From positions 484,118 to 548,117 of the forward strand of contig NZ_LMOP01000012.1 in NCBI RefSeq assembly GCF_001423585.1: a stretch of DNA of 64,000 nucleotides, read 5' to 3'. Source of the DNA: Xanthomonas sp. Leaf148. GTDB taxonomy: Bacteria > Pseudomonadota > Gammaproteobacteria > Xanthomonadales > Xanthomonadaceae. Position 1 is the first letter of the stretch; each line of letters starts with the position of its first letter. The translations under genes and the position numbers were made by a program. Below are positions 35,821-44,630 of this stretch, one piece after another. The notes under the pieces are model-generated. The model was not told where the DNA came from. It saw only the letters and a program-made list of their open reading frames with translations, and did no database searches.

Positions 35821-38646
35821 TCAAGGTTGCGCAGCGACGTCCGAATCGGCAGGCACCAGTTTGATCGGCAGGCCGAGCGTTTCCAACTGCGGCCTGACCT
35901 TGGCCGCGTCGGCGACCACGACCCAGACCAGCTTGGACGGATCGACCACCGCCCCGATTGCCCCACGGGCATCGGCGAGTGTGAGCGCGCGGTAGCGGCT
36001 GGTCTGACGGTTGTCGTAATCGTCGGGGCGCTGGAAGATATCGTTGGAACGCATCGCATCGAGAATCGACTTGGAGGTTGCGAACTCGCCCGGTAGCGCA
36101 TGCACGCGGCTGTCCACTGCCAACTCGAACTCGGCCTGGGTCATCGGCTGGCTGCCCACATACGCCTGGATGATCTCGCGGATGGTGCTGATCGAGGCGC
36201 CGGTCTTGTCCGACTGCACCGGAGCGACGACGGAATAGCTGATCGAATGCGCTGGCGTGCGAAAGCCTGCGCGGACGCCGTATGTCCAGTTCTTGCGCTC
36301 GCGCAGGTCAGCATTGAGGCGGCTGAGGATGCCGCCACCCAGGCCATCGTTGGCCACTTCCAATGCGGTGAGCTCGTCGGTCCCCTTCAAGGCGGTGTAC
36401 TGCCCGGCCAGAATCATCGCTTGCGCCGAGTCCGGGCGATCGATCAGCACAATCTGCGGCGCGGCAGGGCGTGGCGCTGCCGAAAAATCCTTCACTCCAG
36501 CCGTCCCGGTCGACCGCCAGTCGCCGAGGCTACGCTCGAGCATCGGCTGGATCTCGGCAAGCGGGCGGGCGCTGACCACAAACACCTTGGCTTTGTCAGG
36601 CCGAAACCAGGCACGCTGAAACGCAAGCAGATCACTGCGGCGCAATGCGGCAAGCACCTTTGCATCTCCGGTTCCCTTGTCTTTGGCGTAGGGCGATGCC
36701 GGGTTGATCAGTTGCAGCATTGCGGCGCTGCCAAGCGACTGTGGGTCGGTGGCCTCCTGCGCGATGCCAGCCAGCAAGGTTCTGCGCTGCAGTTCGATTT
36801 CGGCCGGGACAAGCGCGGGATTGCGGGTCATGTCCGACAGCAGGTCGATCGCCGGTGCCAAATTGCCGCCAGGCGCAACCACCGTCAGACTGGTCCGGTC
36901 TCTGGAGCTGCCGGTCGCGATTTGCGCACCCAACCGTTCCAGAGCGCTGGCAAATTCTTTCTGGCTGCGCGTACCGGTCCCCTGCTGCAACAGCGACAGC
37001 AGCAGATTCTGGGTACCGATTGCATCCTGCGGGTCGGCCGCAATGCCTGCATCCAGTTCGATGGAGGCATAGCTCATCGGGCTGGAGCTGCGTTGCGCGT
37101 AGATCACTTCGATCCCGTTGGACAGTCGCGCGTGTTCGACCTTGGGAAAGGCCAGGTCGGTGAAGGTGCCGATCGCCGGTAGCGGACCGCGCGTGCCGAC
37201 CACCGCTGCAGCATCTGCGGTCTTTTTCGGTGCAGGCGCGCGCTCGCTGGCCTGCGACTCTTCGTAGCCCACGCGTGGACCCGGTGCCAACGTCAATGCG
37301 TAGACCGGGCGAGCCAGCCACTGCGCTGCCGCAGCGCGCACCTGCGCTGGCGTCTGCGCGGCAAGCGCAACGGCGCGCTCTTTCAGATAGCCCGGCCCCT
37401 GATCCAGCAGGCTGCCGTCGGCCAGCGCGTAGCCACGACTGGAGACCGAATCCAGCCCGCTGATGGCGCTGGTGAGATCCATCGTGACGTAGCGCTGCAG
37501 CGCATCGACGCTGGGCCCGTCGCGCAGGAACGCAGCAACCACCTCATCCAGGCGTCGGCCTGCGCGTACCGGATCGACACCGTCAGCCACTTCGCCGGAG
37601 ACGACGAACATGCCGCCTTGATCGTACAAATTGACGCTGGCAGCGGCACCGGTGAACAATTTTTCGCCACGGACCAGAACCTCCTGCAGCGGCGATGTCG
37701 CGAGCGCTCCCATCACGCCGGCGGCGGCCTCTAACGGGATCGAACGTGAATCGTTGCGTCCCGGAATCGTCCACACGCGGATGATCGATGTGGCCGAGAC
37801 CCGGTCTGTCATGGTCTCGTCCAGACGTTTGGGCAACGATGGAATCGGCGCGACCGGCCGCTGCGCACGCGGGCCGGAAGGGATGTCGCCGAAGTACTTG
37901 ACCATCAACTGGCGCGCGGTGGCCGTATCGATATCGCCGGCCAGCGTGACCGTGGCGTTGTTGGGGCCATAGTGGTTGCGAAACCATGCCTTGACGTCGT
38001 CGAGGGTGGCCGCATCCAGATCGGCCATCGAGCCGATGACGCTGTGACCATACGGATGCCCGCTCGGAAACAGCCGCTCGGTCAGGCGATACTCGACCAA
38101 GCCACCGGGTTCGTTGTCGCCCTGGCGCTTCTCGTTCTTGACCACGCCACGCTGTTCATCGAGCCTGACCTGGGAGATCGCGCCGAGCAGATGCCCCATG
38201 CGATCGCTTTCCATGAACAACGCCCGTTCCAGCGCGGGCGTGGGCACGGTTTCGTAATAGCTGGTTTTGTCGCTCTGGGTCATGCCGTTCTGGGCGGTGG
38301 CACCGGCCACCTTGAGCGGAGCGAAGAAATCGCCGGGCGCGTTTTCGCTGCCGCTGAACATCAGGTGCTCGAACAAGTGCGCAAAGCCGCTGCGCCCGGC
38401 CGGCTCATGCTTGGCGCCAACGTCGTAGATGACGTTGACCGAGACCAGCTTGACGCTACGGTCGGTGTGCACGATCACCCGCAAGCCGTTGTCCAGGGTG
38501 AACGTTTCGAAGGGAATCTCCGCCGAGCGCACCAGCGCTGCGAGCGACGTCGGCGTAGGTGGCGCAGCAACCGCGCGTTGGGCGATACCGAACGCAATCA
38601 CCGCAATGCCGGCGACCACGCAGGTTGTGACGTTTCTTGGGTTCAT
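35821..38646 (-). CDS. Secreted M16 zinc metalloprotease (first of a pair)
   Basis: The 941-residue protein has a signal peptide (VTTCVVAGIAVIAFGIAQRA) and two insulinase-like halves. The first half holds the inverted zinc motif HLFEH (residues 90-94), with the third ligand Glu172 in VVKNEKRQ about 77 residues on, so it should be catalytically competent. The second half (from about 500) lacks the motif, as usual for M16 clamshell proteases. Its size and export signal match periplasmic M16B-type proteases such as FusC. It is a paralogue of the next gene on the same strand (38858-41728), 211 bp apart, and converges on the FecR gene. Substrate unknown; neighbouring receptor suggests a protein or peptide brought in through it. 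Confidence 0.9.
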   Translation of the reverse strand: MNPRNVTTCVVAGIAVIAFGIAQRAVAAPPTPTSLAALVRSAEIPFETFTLDNGLRVIVHTDRSVKLVSVNVIYDVGAKHEPAGRSGFAHLFEHLMFSGSENAPGDFFAPLKVAGATAQNGMTQSDKTSYYETVPTPALERALFMESDRMGHLLGAISQVRLDEQRGVVKNEKRQGDNEPGGLVEYRLTERLFPSGHPYGHSVIGSMADLDAATLDDVKAWFRNHYGPNNATVTLAGDIDTATARQLMVKYFGDIPSGPRAQRPVAPIPSLPKRLDETMTDRVSATSIIRVWTIPGRNDSRSIPLEAAAGVMGALATSPLQEVLVRGEKLFTGAAASVNLYDQGGMFVVSGEVADGVDPVRAGRRLDEVVAAFLRDGPSVDALQRYVTMDLTSAISGLDSVSSRGYALADGSLLDQGPGYLKERAVALAAQTPAQVRAAAAQWLARPVYALTLAPGPRVGYEESQASERAPAPKKTADAAAVVGTRGPLPAIGTFTDLAFPKVEHARLSNGIEVIYAQRSSSPMSYASIELDAGIAADPQDAIGTQNLLLSLLQQGTGTRSQKEFASALERLGAQIATGSSRDRTSLTVVAPGGNLAPAIDLLSDMTRNPALVPAEIELQRRTLLAGIAQEATDPQSLGSAAMLQLINPASPYAKDKGTGDAKVLAALRRSDLLAFQRAWFRPDKAKVFVVSARPLAEIQPMLERSLGDWRSTGTAGVKDFSAAPRPAAPQIVLIDRPDSAQAMILAGQYTALKGTDELTALEVANDGLGGGILSRLNADLRERKNWTYGVRAGFRTPAHSISYSVVAPVQSDKTGASISTIREIIQAYVGSQPMTQAEFELAVDSRVHALPGEFATSKSILDAMRSNDIFQRPDDYDNRQTSRYRALTLADARGAIGAVVDPSKLVWVVVADAAKVRPQLETLGLPIKLVPADSDVAAQP

Positions 38647-38857
38647 TGTGCAAGGATTCCCATGGCAAAAAGCGACGCTGCGTCGGACGACGCAGACGGC
38701 AACATTGGTTGTTAGACGAACCGTCGGGCCGCTTCCTTATCCGGCACGCAGGCAACACACAGCGTCCCGTCTCGCCAGGATCGCCGCAGGCCGACGTCGT
38801 TACAACGCACCGGCGCAGTGCAGGCCCGGCGTGTCTTCTCACCCGGGCCTGCACGCA

Positions 38858-41728
38858 TCACGGCGCTGTTGCGGCGGCAGCGGGGATGACCGTCACCGGA
38901 AGCCCGAGCTGGGCAAGCTGCGGCTCGACCTTGGCCGCGTCGCCGAGCACGACCCAGACGAACCTGTCCGGATCAATCGACTGCTGCAGCGCCGCCTGCG
39001 CCGTCTCGCGATCCAGGCGGCGATAGCGCTCAACCAGCGTCGCTTGATATGCGTCGGCGCGGCCGAGCAAGCGATTCTCACGAATGGCATCCAGATAACT
39101 TTGCGCATCGCCATAGGCCACCGACAACTTCCTGATCTGGCCCTCGATGACAAAGTCGAATTCTTCGCGCGTCATTGGGCGTTTGCCCAGAAACTCGGAC
39201 ATTTCCCGGCGGATCGTGGCGATCGTCTCGCCGGTCTTGTCCTGTTGCACCGGCGCATTGACCAGGTAGCGGGTCGCCATCTTGAGGGTATCGAAGCGGC
39301 CATCGACGCCATAGCTCCACCCTTTTGTTTCGCGCAGCTCGGTATTCAATCGGCTCGAGAAACTCGCTCCGAGCGCGATGTTGGCCAGCGTGGCGTCGGA
39401 CACACGCCCGCGATTGCGCGTCTCCACCGCCTGCCCGGCCAGGATCATCGACTGATCCGAATTCGGATTGTCGATCAGCACGATGCGCGGCGACGCCGCC
39501 TTGGCCGGTCCAGGCAGGTCCTTGCGCCCCGGTGCGCCCTGCGAGCGCCAATCGCCGAAGCTGCGCTCGAGCAGCTGCTGCACGACCTCTGCTGGCAGAT
39601 CGCTGCTGACGAAGATGCTGGTCTTGTCTGGCCGGAACCAGGCGTGGTGGAAGGCGATCAGATCCTCGCGGCTGATCGCCTTCACCGCGTCCGCATCTTG
39701 CGGCCCCTGGTGACGGGTATAAGGCGAGTCGGCATCGACCAGCTGCAGCAGGGTGCGTCCCACTTGCATGGAGCCGTCCGTGTCGGCGGCAGCGATGCCG
39801 GCAATCATCTCGTCGCGCTGCTCCTGGATCCGGTCCGGATCGAACGCGGGGATGCGCAGCATGTCCGCCAGCAGCGTCAGCGCCGGCCGCAGGTTGGCGC
39901 TGGGGACCGACAGCTTGGCGGTGGTGCGGTCAGGGTCGGATTCCAGACTGGTAGATGCGCCAAGTCGGTCGCGCTGGATCGCAAGCGCGTCGGCATTGCG
40001 CTTGGTGGTGCCCTTGTCCAACAAACCCAGCACCATGGCGTGAGTGCCAGGCCGCTGCAGCGGATCGGCCACGACGCCGGCATCGACATCGATGGTGATC
40101 TGGGTGAACGGCACATCGCCGCTGCGCAGATACATCACCTCGATGCCGTTGCTCAGGCGCAGCGGCTGCGCCTGCGGAAAAGCGATGGCGCCGAACACAC
40201 CTACTGGCGGCAGGCCACCGCGGGTTCCGGCAACCACCGGGTCGACAGCGGCGGCCACACTGCGTGCGGAAGGCACGGCGGCAGACGCGAACGCCGCTGG
40301 CGCCCCTGGCAGGACCGTCAACGCGTACGCCGGCCGGCTGAGCCAGGTGGCTGCCGCTGCCTGCACGCGCTCTGGCGTTTGTGCGGCCAACGTCTGCAAC
40401 TCAGTCTTGTAGAAGTCCGGCCCCTTGCCCAACCGCAGCCCTTCGTTCACCACAGCGAGCTTGCTGGAGGGCGTCTGCAGCGCGGCGAGCTGCTGTGCGA
40501 GCTGGCGGGTGACATAGAGGTCTATGTCGTCGGCCGACACAGGGGTGGTCAGCATGCTGGCGATGGCCGCATCCAGCTGGCGGCTTGCCAGCACCGGATC
40601 CACCCCGGCCGCCACGCTGCCATCGATCATGACGATCCCCGAATGCACCGAGGTGTCCAGCGTGACCGCAAGCGCACTGAAACTCTTTTCCTGCTGCACC
40701 AGCCGTTGCTTGAGGTAGGACGATCCCATTTGCGCCATCGTGGCCACCGCCACCTTGAGTGATGCAGCCACCGGATCGGCCTCGCCGGGAACGGCCCAGG
40801 CGCGGTAGAGGTGCGGTGTGGACACCCGATCCGTCAACGTGTCTTCCAGCCGCCTGGGCAAGGTCGGGACCGGAGCGACCGGTGGCAGATTGGACGGGCC
40901 GGCCGGGATCGCACCGAAATATTTCTCGACCAACCGCTTGGCGGTGTCAATGTCGATATCGCCGTCCATCGACAGGACCGCGTTATTGGGCCCGTAGTGG
41001 GCACGGAACCAGGCCTTGACGTCATCCAGTGTTGCCGCGTCCAGGTCAGCCATCGAGCCGAAGACCTCGTGCGCAGCGGGATGTCCCGGCGGATACAACC
41101 GCTCGCGCACGCGGTAGCGCACGATCGCCAGCGGCTTGCTGTCGGCCTGCCGCTTTTCGTTTTGCACCACGCCGCGCTGCTCGTCGAGCTTGGTTTGGGT
41201 GAGTGCGCCGAGCAGATACCCCATGCGGTCGCTTTCCAGAAATAGCGCCTGCTCCAACCCGGGGGTGGGCAGGCTTTCGTAATAGCTGGTGCGATCAGGC
41301 ATCGTGACGCCATTGAGTTCGGCACCCAGCCGCTGCAATGGCAGTGCATAGTCACCCGGCGCATTCTCGCTGCCGTTGAACATCAGATGCTCGAACAGGT
41401 GCGCGAATCCGGTTCGACCCGCAGGCTCGGACGTGGAGCCGACGTTGTAGTCGACGGTCAGCGTGACCATCTTGGCGCGGTGATCGGAATGCACGAAGAC
41501 GCGCAAACCGTTCTGCAGCGTGAAACTCTGGTACGGAATATGGATCGCGCGTACGAGCTCCGCCAACGGCGCAGGTTCCTCCGAAGCCACACGTTCCGCA
41601 TTGGTCGCCGTGGCCGCCGCTGGCAATGCGCTTGCTACTGCGCTGACGACGCTCGATACCAATGCCAGCCCAAGCAGGCCAGCGTACAAGCGAGCGGAAA
41701 AAGTTCTTTTTTTCGCAGATGTTCTCAT
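38858..41728 (-). CDS. Secreted M16 zinc metalloprotease (second of a pair)
   Basis: The 956-residue protein has a signal peptide region (RLYAGLLGLALVSSVVSAVA), zinc motif HLFEH at residues 110-114 and Glu191 in VVQNEKRQ, so it is also competent. A large part reads as a close parallel of the preceding protease, for example GRTGFAHLFEHLMFNGSENA against GRSGFAHLFEHLMFSGSENA. The two clearly arose by duplication but have diverged over their length. Its start codon overlaps the STN gene by ATGA, so it is translated with that protein. A longer reading in the same frame upstream of 41728 has no signal and is out of register with the STN gene. Confidence 0.9.
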   Translation of the reverse strand: MRTSAKKRTFSARLYAGLLGLALVSSVVSAVASALPAAATATNAERVASEEPAPLAELVRAIHIPYQSFTLQNGLRVFVHSDHRAKMVTLTVDYNVGSTSEPAGRTGFAHLFEHLMFNGSENAPGDYALPLQRLGAELNGVTMPDRTSYYESLPTPGLEQALFLESDRMGYLLGALTQTKLDEQRGVVQNEKRQADSKPLAIVRYRVRERLYPPGHPAAHEVFGSMADLDAATLDDVKAWFRAHYGPNNAVLSMDGDIDIDTAKRLVEKYFGAIPAGPSNLPPVAPVPTLPRRLEDTLTDRVSTPHLYRAWAVPGEADPVAASLKVAVATMAQMGSSYLKQRLVQQEKSFSALAVTLDTSVHSGIVMIDGSVAAGVDPVLASRQLDAAIASMLTTPVSADDIDLYVTRQLAQQLAALQTPSSKLAVVNEGLRLGKGPDFYKTELQTLAAQTPERVQAAAATWLSRPAYALTVLPGAPAAFASAAVPSARSVAAAVDPVVAGTRGGLPPVGVFGAIAFPQAQPLRLSNGIEVMYLRSGDVPFTQITIDVDAGVVADPLQRPGTHAMVLGLLDKGTTKRNADALAIQRDRLGASTSLESDPDRTTAKLSVPSANLRPALTLLADMLRIPAFDPDRIQEQRDEMIAGIAAADTDGSMQVGRTLLQLVDADSPYTRHQGPQDADAVKAISREDLIAFHHAWFRPDKTSIFVSSDLPAEVVQQLLERSFGDWRSQGAPGRKDLPGPAKAASPRIVLIDNPNSDQSMILAGQAVETRNRGRVSDATLANIALGASFSSRLNTELRETKGWSYGVDGRFDTLKMATRYLVNAPVQQDKTGETIATIRREMSEFLGKRPMTREEFDFVIEGQIRKLSVAYGDAQSYLDAIRENRLLGRADAYQATLVERYRRLDRETAQAALQQSIDPDRFVWVVLGDAAKVEPQLAQLGLPVTVIPAAAATAP

Positions 41729-42123
41729 AGCGATGCCCCTGGTCGTGCCACTTGATGGACCGGTGCCGAAGCTCCTGCAGGCTGCATGGAATGCGATTGC
41801 GCGGCACCGGACGCCTGCTCGGCAAGCACGATCGAGTAGGTCCCTGGCCCGGTCTTGAGCCAGCGCAACCCGCTGTGGCGCAACAGAACCGTCAATGCCG
41901 ACTCGATCGGGTAGGCCCCTTTCAGGCTGCTGGTACGGCGTGCGGCAACCGCGTCCTGCGAAACCAGAATCTGCACTGTCGTGGCCTGCCGTGAGAAAGC
42001 AGCGATCCCGCTGGCGGCAGTTTGCGCGGGAACATCGAAGCGCCAGATCTCTGCCGGCCCAGTCGCTGCCGCCGTCAGCAGCAATGACAGCAGCGGCACA
42101 GCGCACACTTTCTTCCAGCACAT
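41725..42123 (-). CDS. Free-standing secreted STN-domain protein
   Basis: The 132-residue protein has a signal peptide (KKVCAVPLLSLLLTAAATG), and residues 27-100 form a lone STN domain (WRFDVPAQTAASGIAAFSRQ, QILVSQDAVA, SSLKGAYPIE, KTGPGTYSIV). The pattern is parallel to the N-terminal domain of the receptor at 30597, but no plug or barrel follows. In FecA-type signalling STN contacts FecR; a free domain could compete with or replace the receptor's. It is coupled by ATGA to the M16 protease and has AAGGGA before its ATG. A Pro/Ala/Ser tail of about 30 residues ends it. Function unproved. Confidence 0.85.
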   Translation of the reverse strand: MCWKKVCAVPLLSLLLTAAATGPAEIWRFDVPAQTAASGIAAFSRQATTVQILVSQDAVAARRTSSLKGAYPIESALTVLLRHSGLRWLKTGPGTYSIVLAEQASGAAQSHSMQPAGASAPVHQVARPGASL

Positions 42124-42404
42124 GTCGTTCCCTTGCAAAGCGGCCCGCGCGGCATGCCTGGACCTCATGACTCAAGGACGAAGCACAGCGGCGCTTCCTT
42201 ATGTGCGCATCCTGCACGCAACCGGTGCGGCTGCACACGCGACGGTGCAGCCGCTGCTGAGGTGCACTGAGCGGTGCGGTGCCGTGTCGATTGGCTCCGC
42301 GCCCGCGCCTGCTCGGCGGTGCATGCGCCAGGAATCACTGCCGACACCACCTGCGGTGCGGCTGCGGCTATCGACAGGTGCTTGTGTTGATCCAGTAACG
42401 CCAC

Positions 42405-42567
42405 TGCCACAGCGCAGGACAACGCCAGCGCCGAGCCGATGGGCCAGGCCAAACGCGCGTTCGACTACACCCATCTCGGCCCGGACGGCGCGGAGTTGTT
42501 CGCCGCCATCGTGGCCGACGAGTTGTCGCAGCAGTTGCCTGCGCTGCGGCCGCTGTTGATTCCCTAG
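42405..42567 (+). pseudogene. Duplicated 3' fragment of the rhamnogalacturonan acetylesterase gene
   Basis: About 160 bases are roughly 94% identical (about ten differences by eye) to the last part of the acetylesterase gene at 30240-30403, through the stop codon in GATTCCCTAG. The encoded residues (SAEPMGQAKxAFDYxHLGPD) carry block V but there is no start, signal peptide or earlier block. The similarity stops at the stop codon. It is either a relic of a second acetylesterase or a duplicated junction. Confidence 0.85.
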
Positions 42568-42628
42568 GACCACAAACCAGCGGGGGCGACCCGGCATCTG
42601 CACACCGATGCTCTACCCGGCGTGGCGC

Positions 42629-42901
42629 TCAGCCGGTACGCTGTTCGCGAAACCAGTACAGCGCCAAGCCGAGCCCCCCGCCGATCAGACCTCCCACCAC
42701 GATGCCATGGGCAAACCCCTGGCCGTTGAAGTGAGCCACCAGCGCCCCGATCGCCATGCACGGCAGCGAGATCCCCGCCGCCCCGCGGCGCCGCGCAAGG
42801 CGGCGTGCCTGCGCGGCACGTTTGCGTTCGCGCTGCAGCCGCGCACGCGTCTCCGGCAGCATGATGGCTTCGGCGATGGCATCGGCTTGCGTGCGATCCA
42901 T
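42629..42901 (-). CDS. Small hypothetical membrane protein
   Basis: The 90-residue protein has an N-terminal charged helix (ETRARLQRERKRAAQARRLA) and two hydrophobic stretches (ISLPCMAIGALVAHF and GIVVGGLIGGGLGLALYWF) with a Gly-zipper-like pattern. Codon use is like its neighbours. I do not recognise a family; a small inner-membrane protein is likely. It lies between the acetylesterase fragment and a transposase relic. Confidence 0.6.
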   Translation of the reverse strand: MDRTQADAIAEAIMLPETRARLQRERKRAAQARRLARRRGAAGISLPCMAIGALVAHFNGQGFAHGIVVGGLIGGGLGLALYWFREQRTG

Positions 42902-42996
42902 GTGGCGCGTGCCCTAAGAGTCGATCATGACGCCCGCCGCGTTGGCGGACTCTTCCGTGGAAGTATCGGTGGCTCCGACTTGCTGCGCAAGCCAAA

Positions 42997-43121
42997 ATGA
43001 AGAGCAAGGTGCACATGGCGATCGATACCCTGGCGCAGCGATCAAGATTGCTTTTGTAGATCAGGGCTATACCGGCCAGGAGCGGGCACAAAATGCGGCA
43101 ATGCTCTCTCAACAGTCATAA
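42997..43121 (+). pseudogene. Relic of an IS5-family transposase
   Basis: Two fragments of an IS5/IS4-type transposase are visible in different frames: KSKVHMAIDTLAQ (42999-43040), ending at a stop, and KIAFVDQGYTGQERAQNAAM (43045-43104). In intact IS5-family transposases these belong to the SKVHMAVDTLG and the AFVDQGYTGE catalytic stretches, with about 60 residues between them that are missing here. No terminal inverted repeats were found. The surrounding gap 42902-43344 is otherwise empty. Confidence 0.75.
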
Positions 43122-43344
43122 CACGCTCCAGAAAAGATCTGGGCAACGCTCCCGTGAGCTTTTAGCCGACAACCGAGACAATCTGCATCAAGCACAGTGT
43201 TGGTTTGTCAGCAAGTCGATGGCAGAGGCTTCTGATCGCGGCGCCTACTAGGGTTTCACGTGGGGAACCGATGATTCTTCTTCGAAAAATCCATCTTAGC
43301 CGTCAATCCTCTCCGGCCAGGGAATGGATCCCACACCTGCGGTG

Positions 43345-43887
43345 CTACGGAAAACCAGAGAAACGCTGGTACACCCAGTAAATCCTTGATGTCTCGGTGT
43401 CATAGGCCATGACGTTAATTGCATTCAAAGAAGATGGCAAGTCCGGACCAGCATAATCCGCTGGGTTCGACACCCGGGCGAAGAAAAAGCGTGAGGAATT
43501 CATTTCAGGGGGTTTTGGACATCCCTGCAAGTGATCTAATGGCATTTCAAATTTAAATAGATCAAATTCGTCATACTTGTCAGGGCCTCGGTACCAAATT
43601 CCGCGCGCCGCGTGACTTTCCCAGAACGTTTCTGGAATACTCGCCACATCGACAGCGTAGAAGTAGTACATGTCTCCGAAAAAATAATCGGTTTCCCCGC
43701 AGACTTGCGGTATCCCGCGCAAAGACGTGACCTGCCCGAGTCCACTGCGCTGCAACTGTTCGTGCATGCTGACGATGGTATCAAGGCGTTGCTGTAGTCC
43801 TAATACCATCCACAGATGCACGCCCGCTGCTGCGACGATCCCACATGCCAGCACAAGACGCTTCAATAGTTTGATCAGAATGCGCAT
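43345..43887 (-). CDS. Hypothetical protein with one N-terminal membrane helix
   Basis: The 180-residue protein has an N-terminal helix (RLVLACGIVAAAGVHLWMVL) and an otherwise aromatic-rich soluble part (ETDYFFGDMYYFYAVDVASI, RFFFARVSNPADYAGP, IYWVYQRFSGFP). It looks more A+T-rich than its neighbours and uses more AAT/TTT/ATT codons, which suggests acquisition from elsewhere. I do not recognise the family. The region 43139-43344 beside it has no gene. Confidence 0.6.
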   Translation of the reverse strand: MRILIKLLKRLVLACGIVAAAGVHLWMVLGLQQRLDTIVSMHEQLQRSGLGQVTSLRGIPQVCGETDYFFGDMYYFYAVDVASIPETFWESHAARGIWYRGPDKYDEFDLFKFEMPLDHLQGCPKPPEMNSSRFFFARVSNPADYAGPDLPSSLNAINVMAYDTETSRIYWVYQRFSGFP

Positions 43888-44116
43888 CGATCATCCCGAG
43901 AGCCGATGGTATTACCATCGCATGGCGGCGCCCGCCACGCTAGCAGCCGCGCTTTTCAGCGGCGTTGAATTGGCTGGGCGGTTGCGCTTGCGTCGCAGAC
44001 CATTGTTTGCGCCTGCGCAAGCTCATCATCTTCGGATAGCACAGCAGCAGACCGGTTGAGGATGCGCGTGCTGCCATAGCTCGCCAATCCGCCACTCGTT
44101 GCAGTCACCCATGGAA

Positions 44117-44333
44117 TCAATGCGGCTCGAACACCTGCAATGCCGCGCGCGGCGGTCCATTACCCAACCACAACGTTGCCACACTGATCGGCAACCTGAA
44201 ACGACGCGGACCGGCACTGCCCGGATTGATGTACAGCACGCCATCGCGCGTCTGGATCGAGGGTTTGTGCGAATGCCCGCTGATGACGATATCTGCCGCC
44301 ACGCCTGGCGCCAGCGTTTTCAGATGCCGATGG
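44117..44333 (-). pseudogene. Truncated copy of the yfcE-like phosphodiesterase gene
   Basis: Over about 215 bases the sequence parallels the 3' half of the gene at 44631-45095: LKTLAPGVAADIVISGHSHK, then PSIQTRDGVLYINPGSAGPR. The GHSH metal motif survives but the N-terminal DTHG and GNID motifs are lost, and upstream sequence is unrelated. The fragment is probably non-functional, a product of duplication followed by deletion. Confidence 0.75.
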
Positions 44334-44505
44334 TATGAAACCTGCACCCTCTCGCTGAATAGAACTAAAGGTGCAAGAGCCCAAGCACTCCGATCGCATC
44401 GCAGGGGTGCGCCCATGCGATGGCCGCGCACTACTGACCACCCGGTGTTCCGCGCACCGTTACCTTGCCTGGCATCGGTGCACGCGGCTGGCAGCAGACA
44501 TACTC

Positions 44506-44550
44506 TTTGACTGTGGCGGCTTTGACTGTGGCGGCTTTGACACAGGCGGC
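44506..44550. repeat. 15-bp tandem repeat, three units
   Basis: CTTTGACTGTGGCGG occurs twice in succession, followed by the variant CTTTGACACAGGCGG. It lies between the truncated and the intact phosphodiesterase genes, with no gene over it. Confidence 0.8.
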
Positions 44551-44630
44551 TCGCACGACGGCAGACCGCTGAGACACGCTCGCACCGCCATCGCTCGACA
44601 GTTCACCGTCTCTGCCCGTTGCCAGCGGAA

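Noticed and set aside
38858..42238. M16 protease reading continued upstream of 41728
   Set aside because: The upstream part lies over the STN gene in another frame and has no family residues; MRTSAKK begins a normal signal peptide.
30404..42567. Lasso-peptide or other RiPP cluster
   Set aside because: FecI/FecR/receptor sets also accompany lasso-peptide isopeptidases, but no precursor, cyclase or isopeptidase gene is present here; the proteases are M16.
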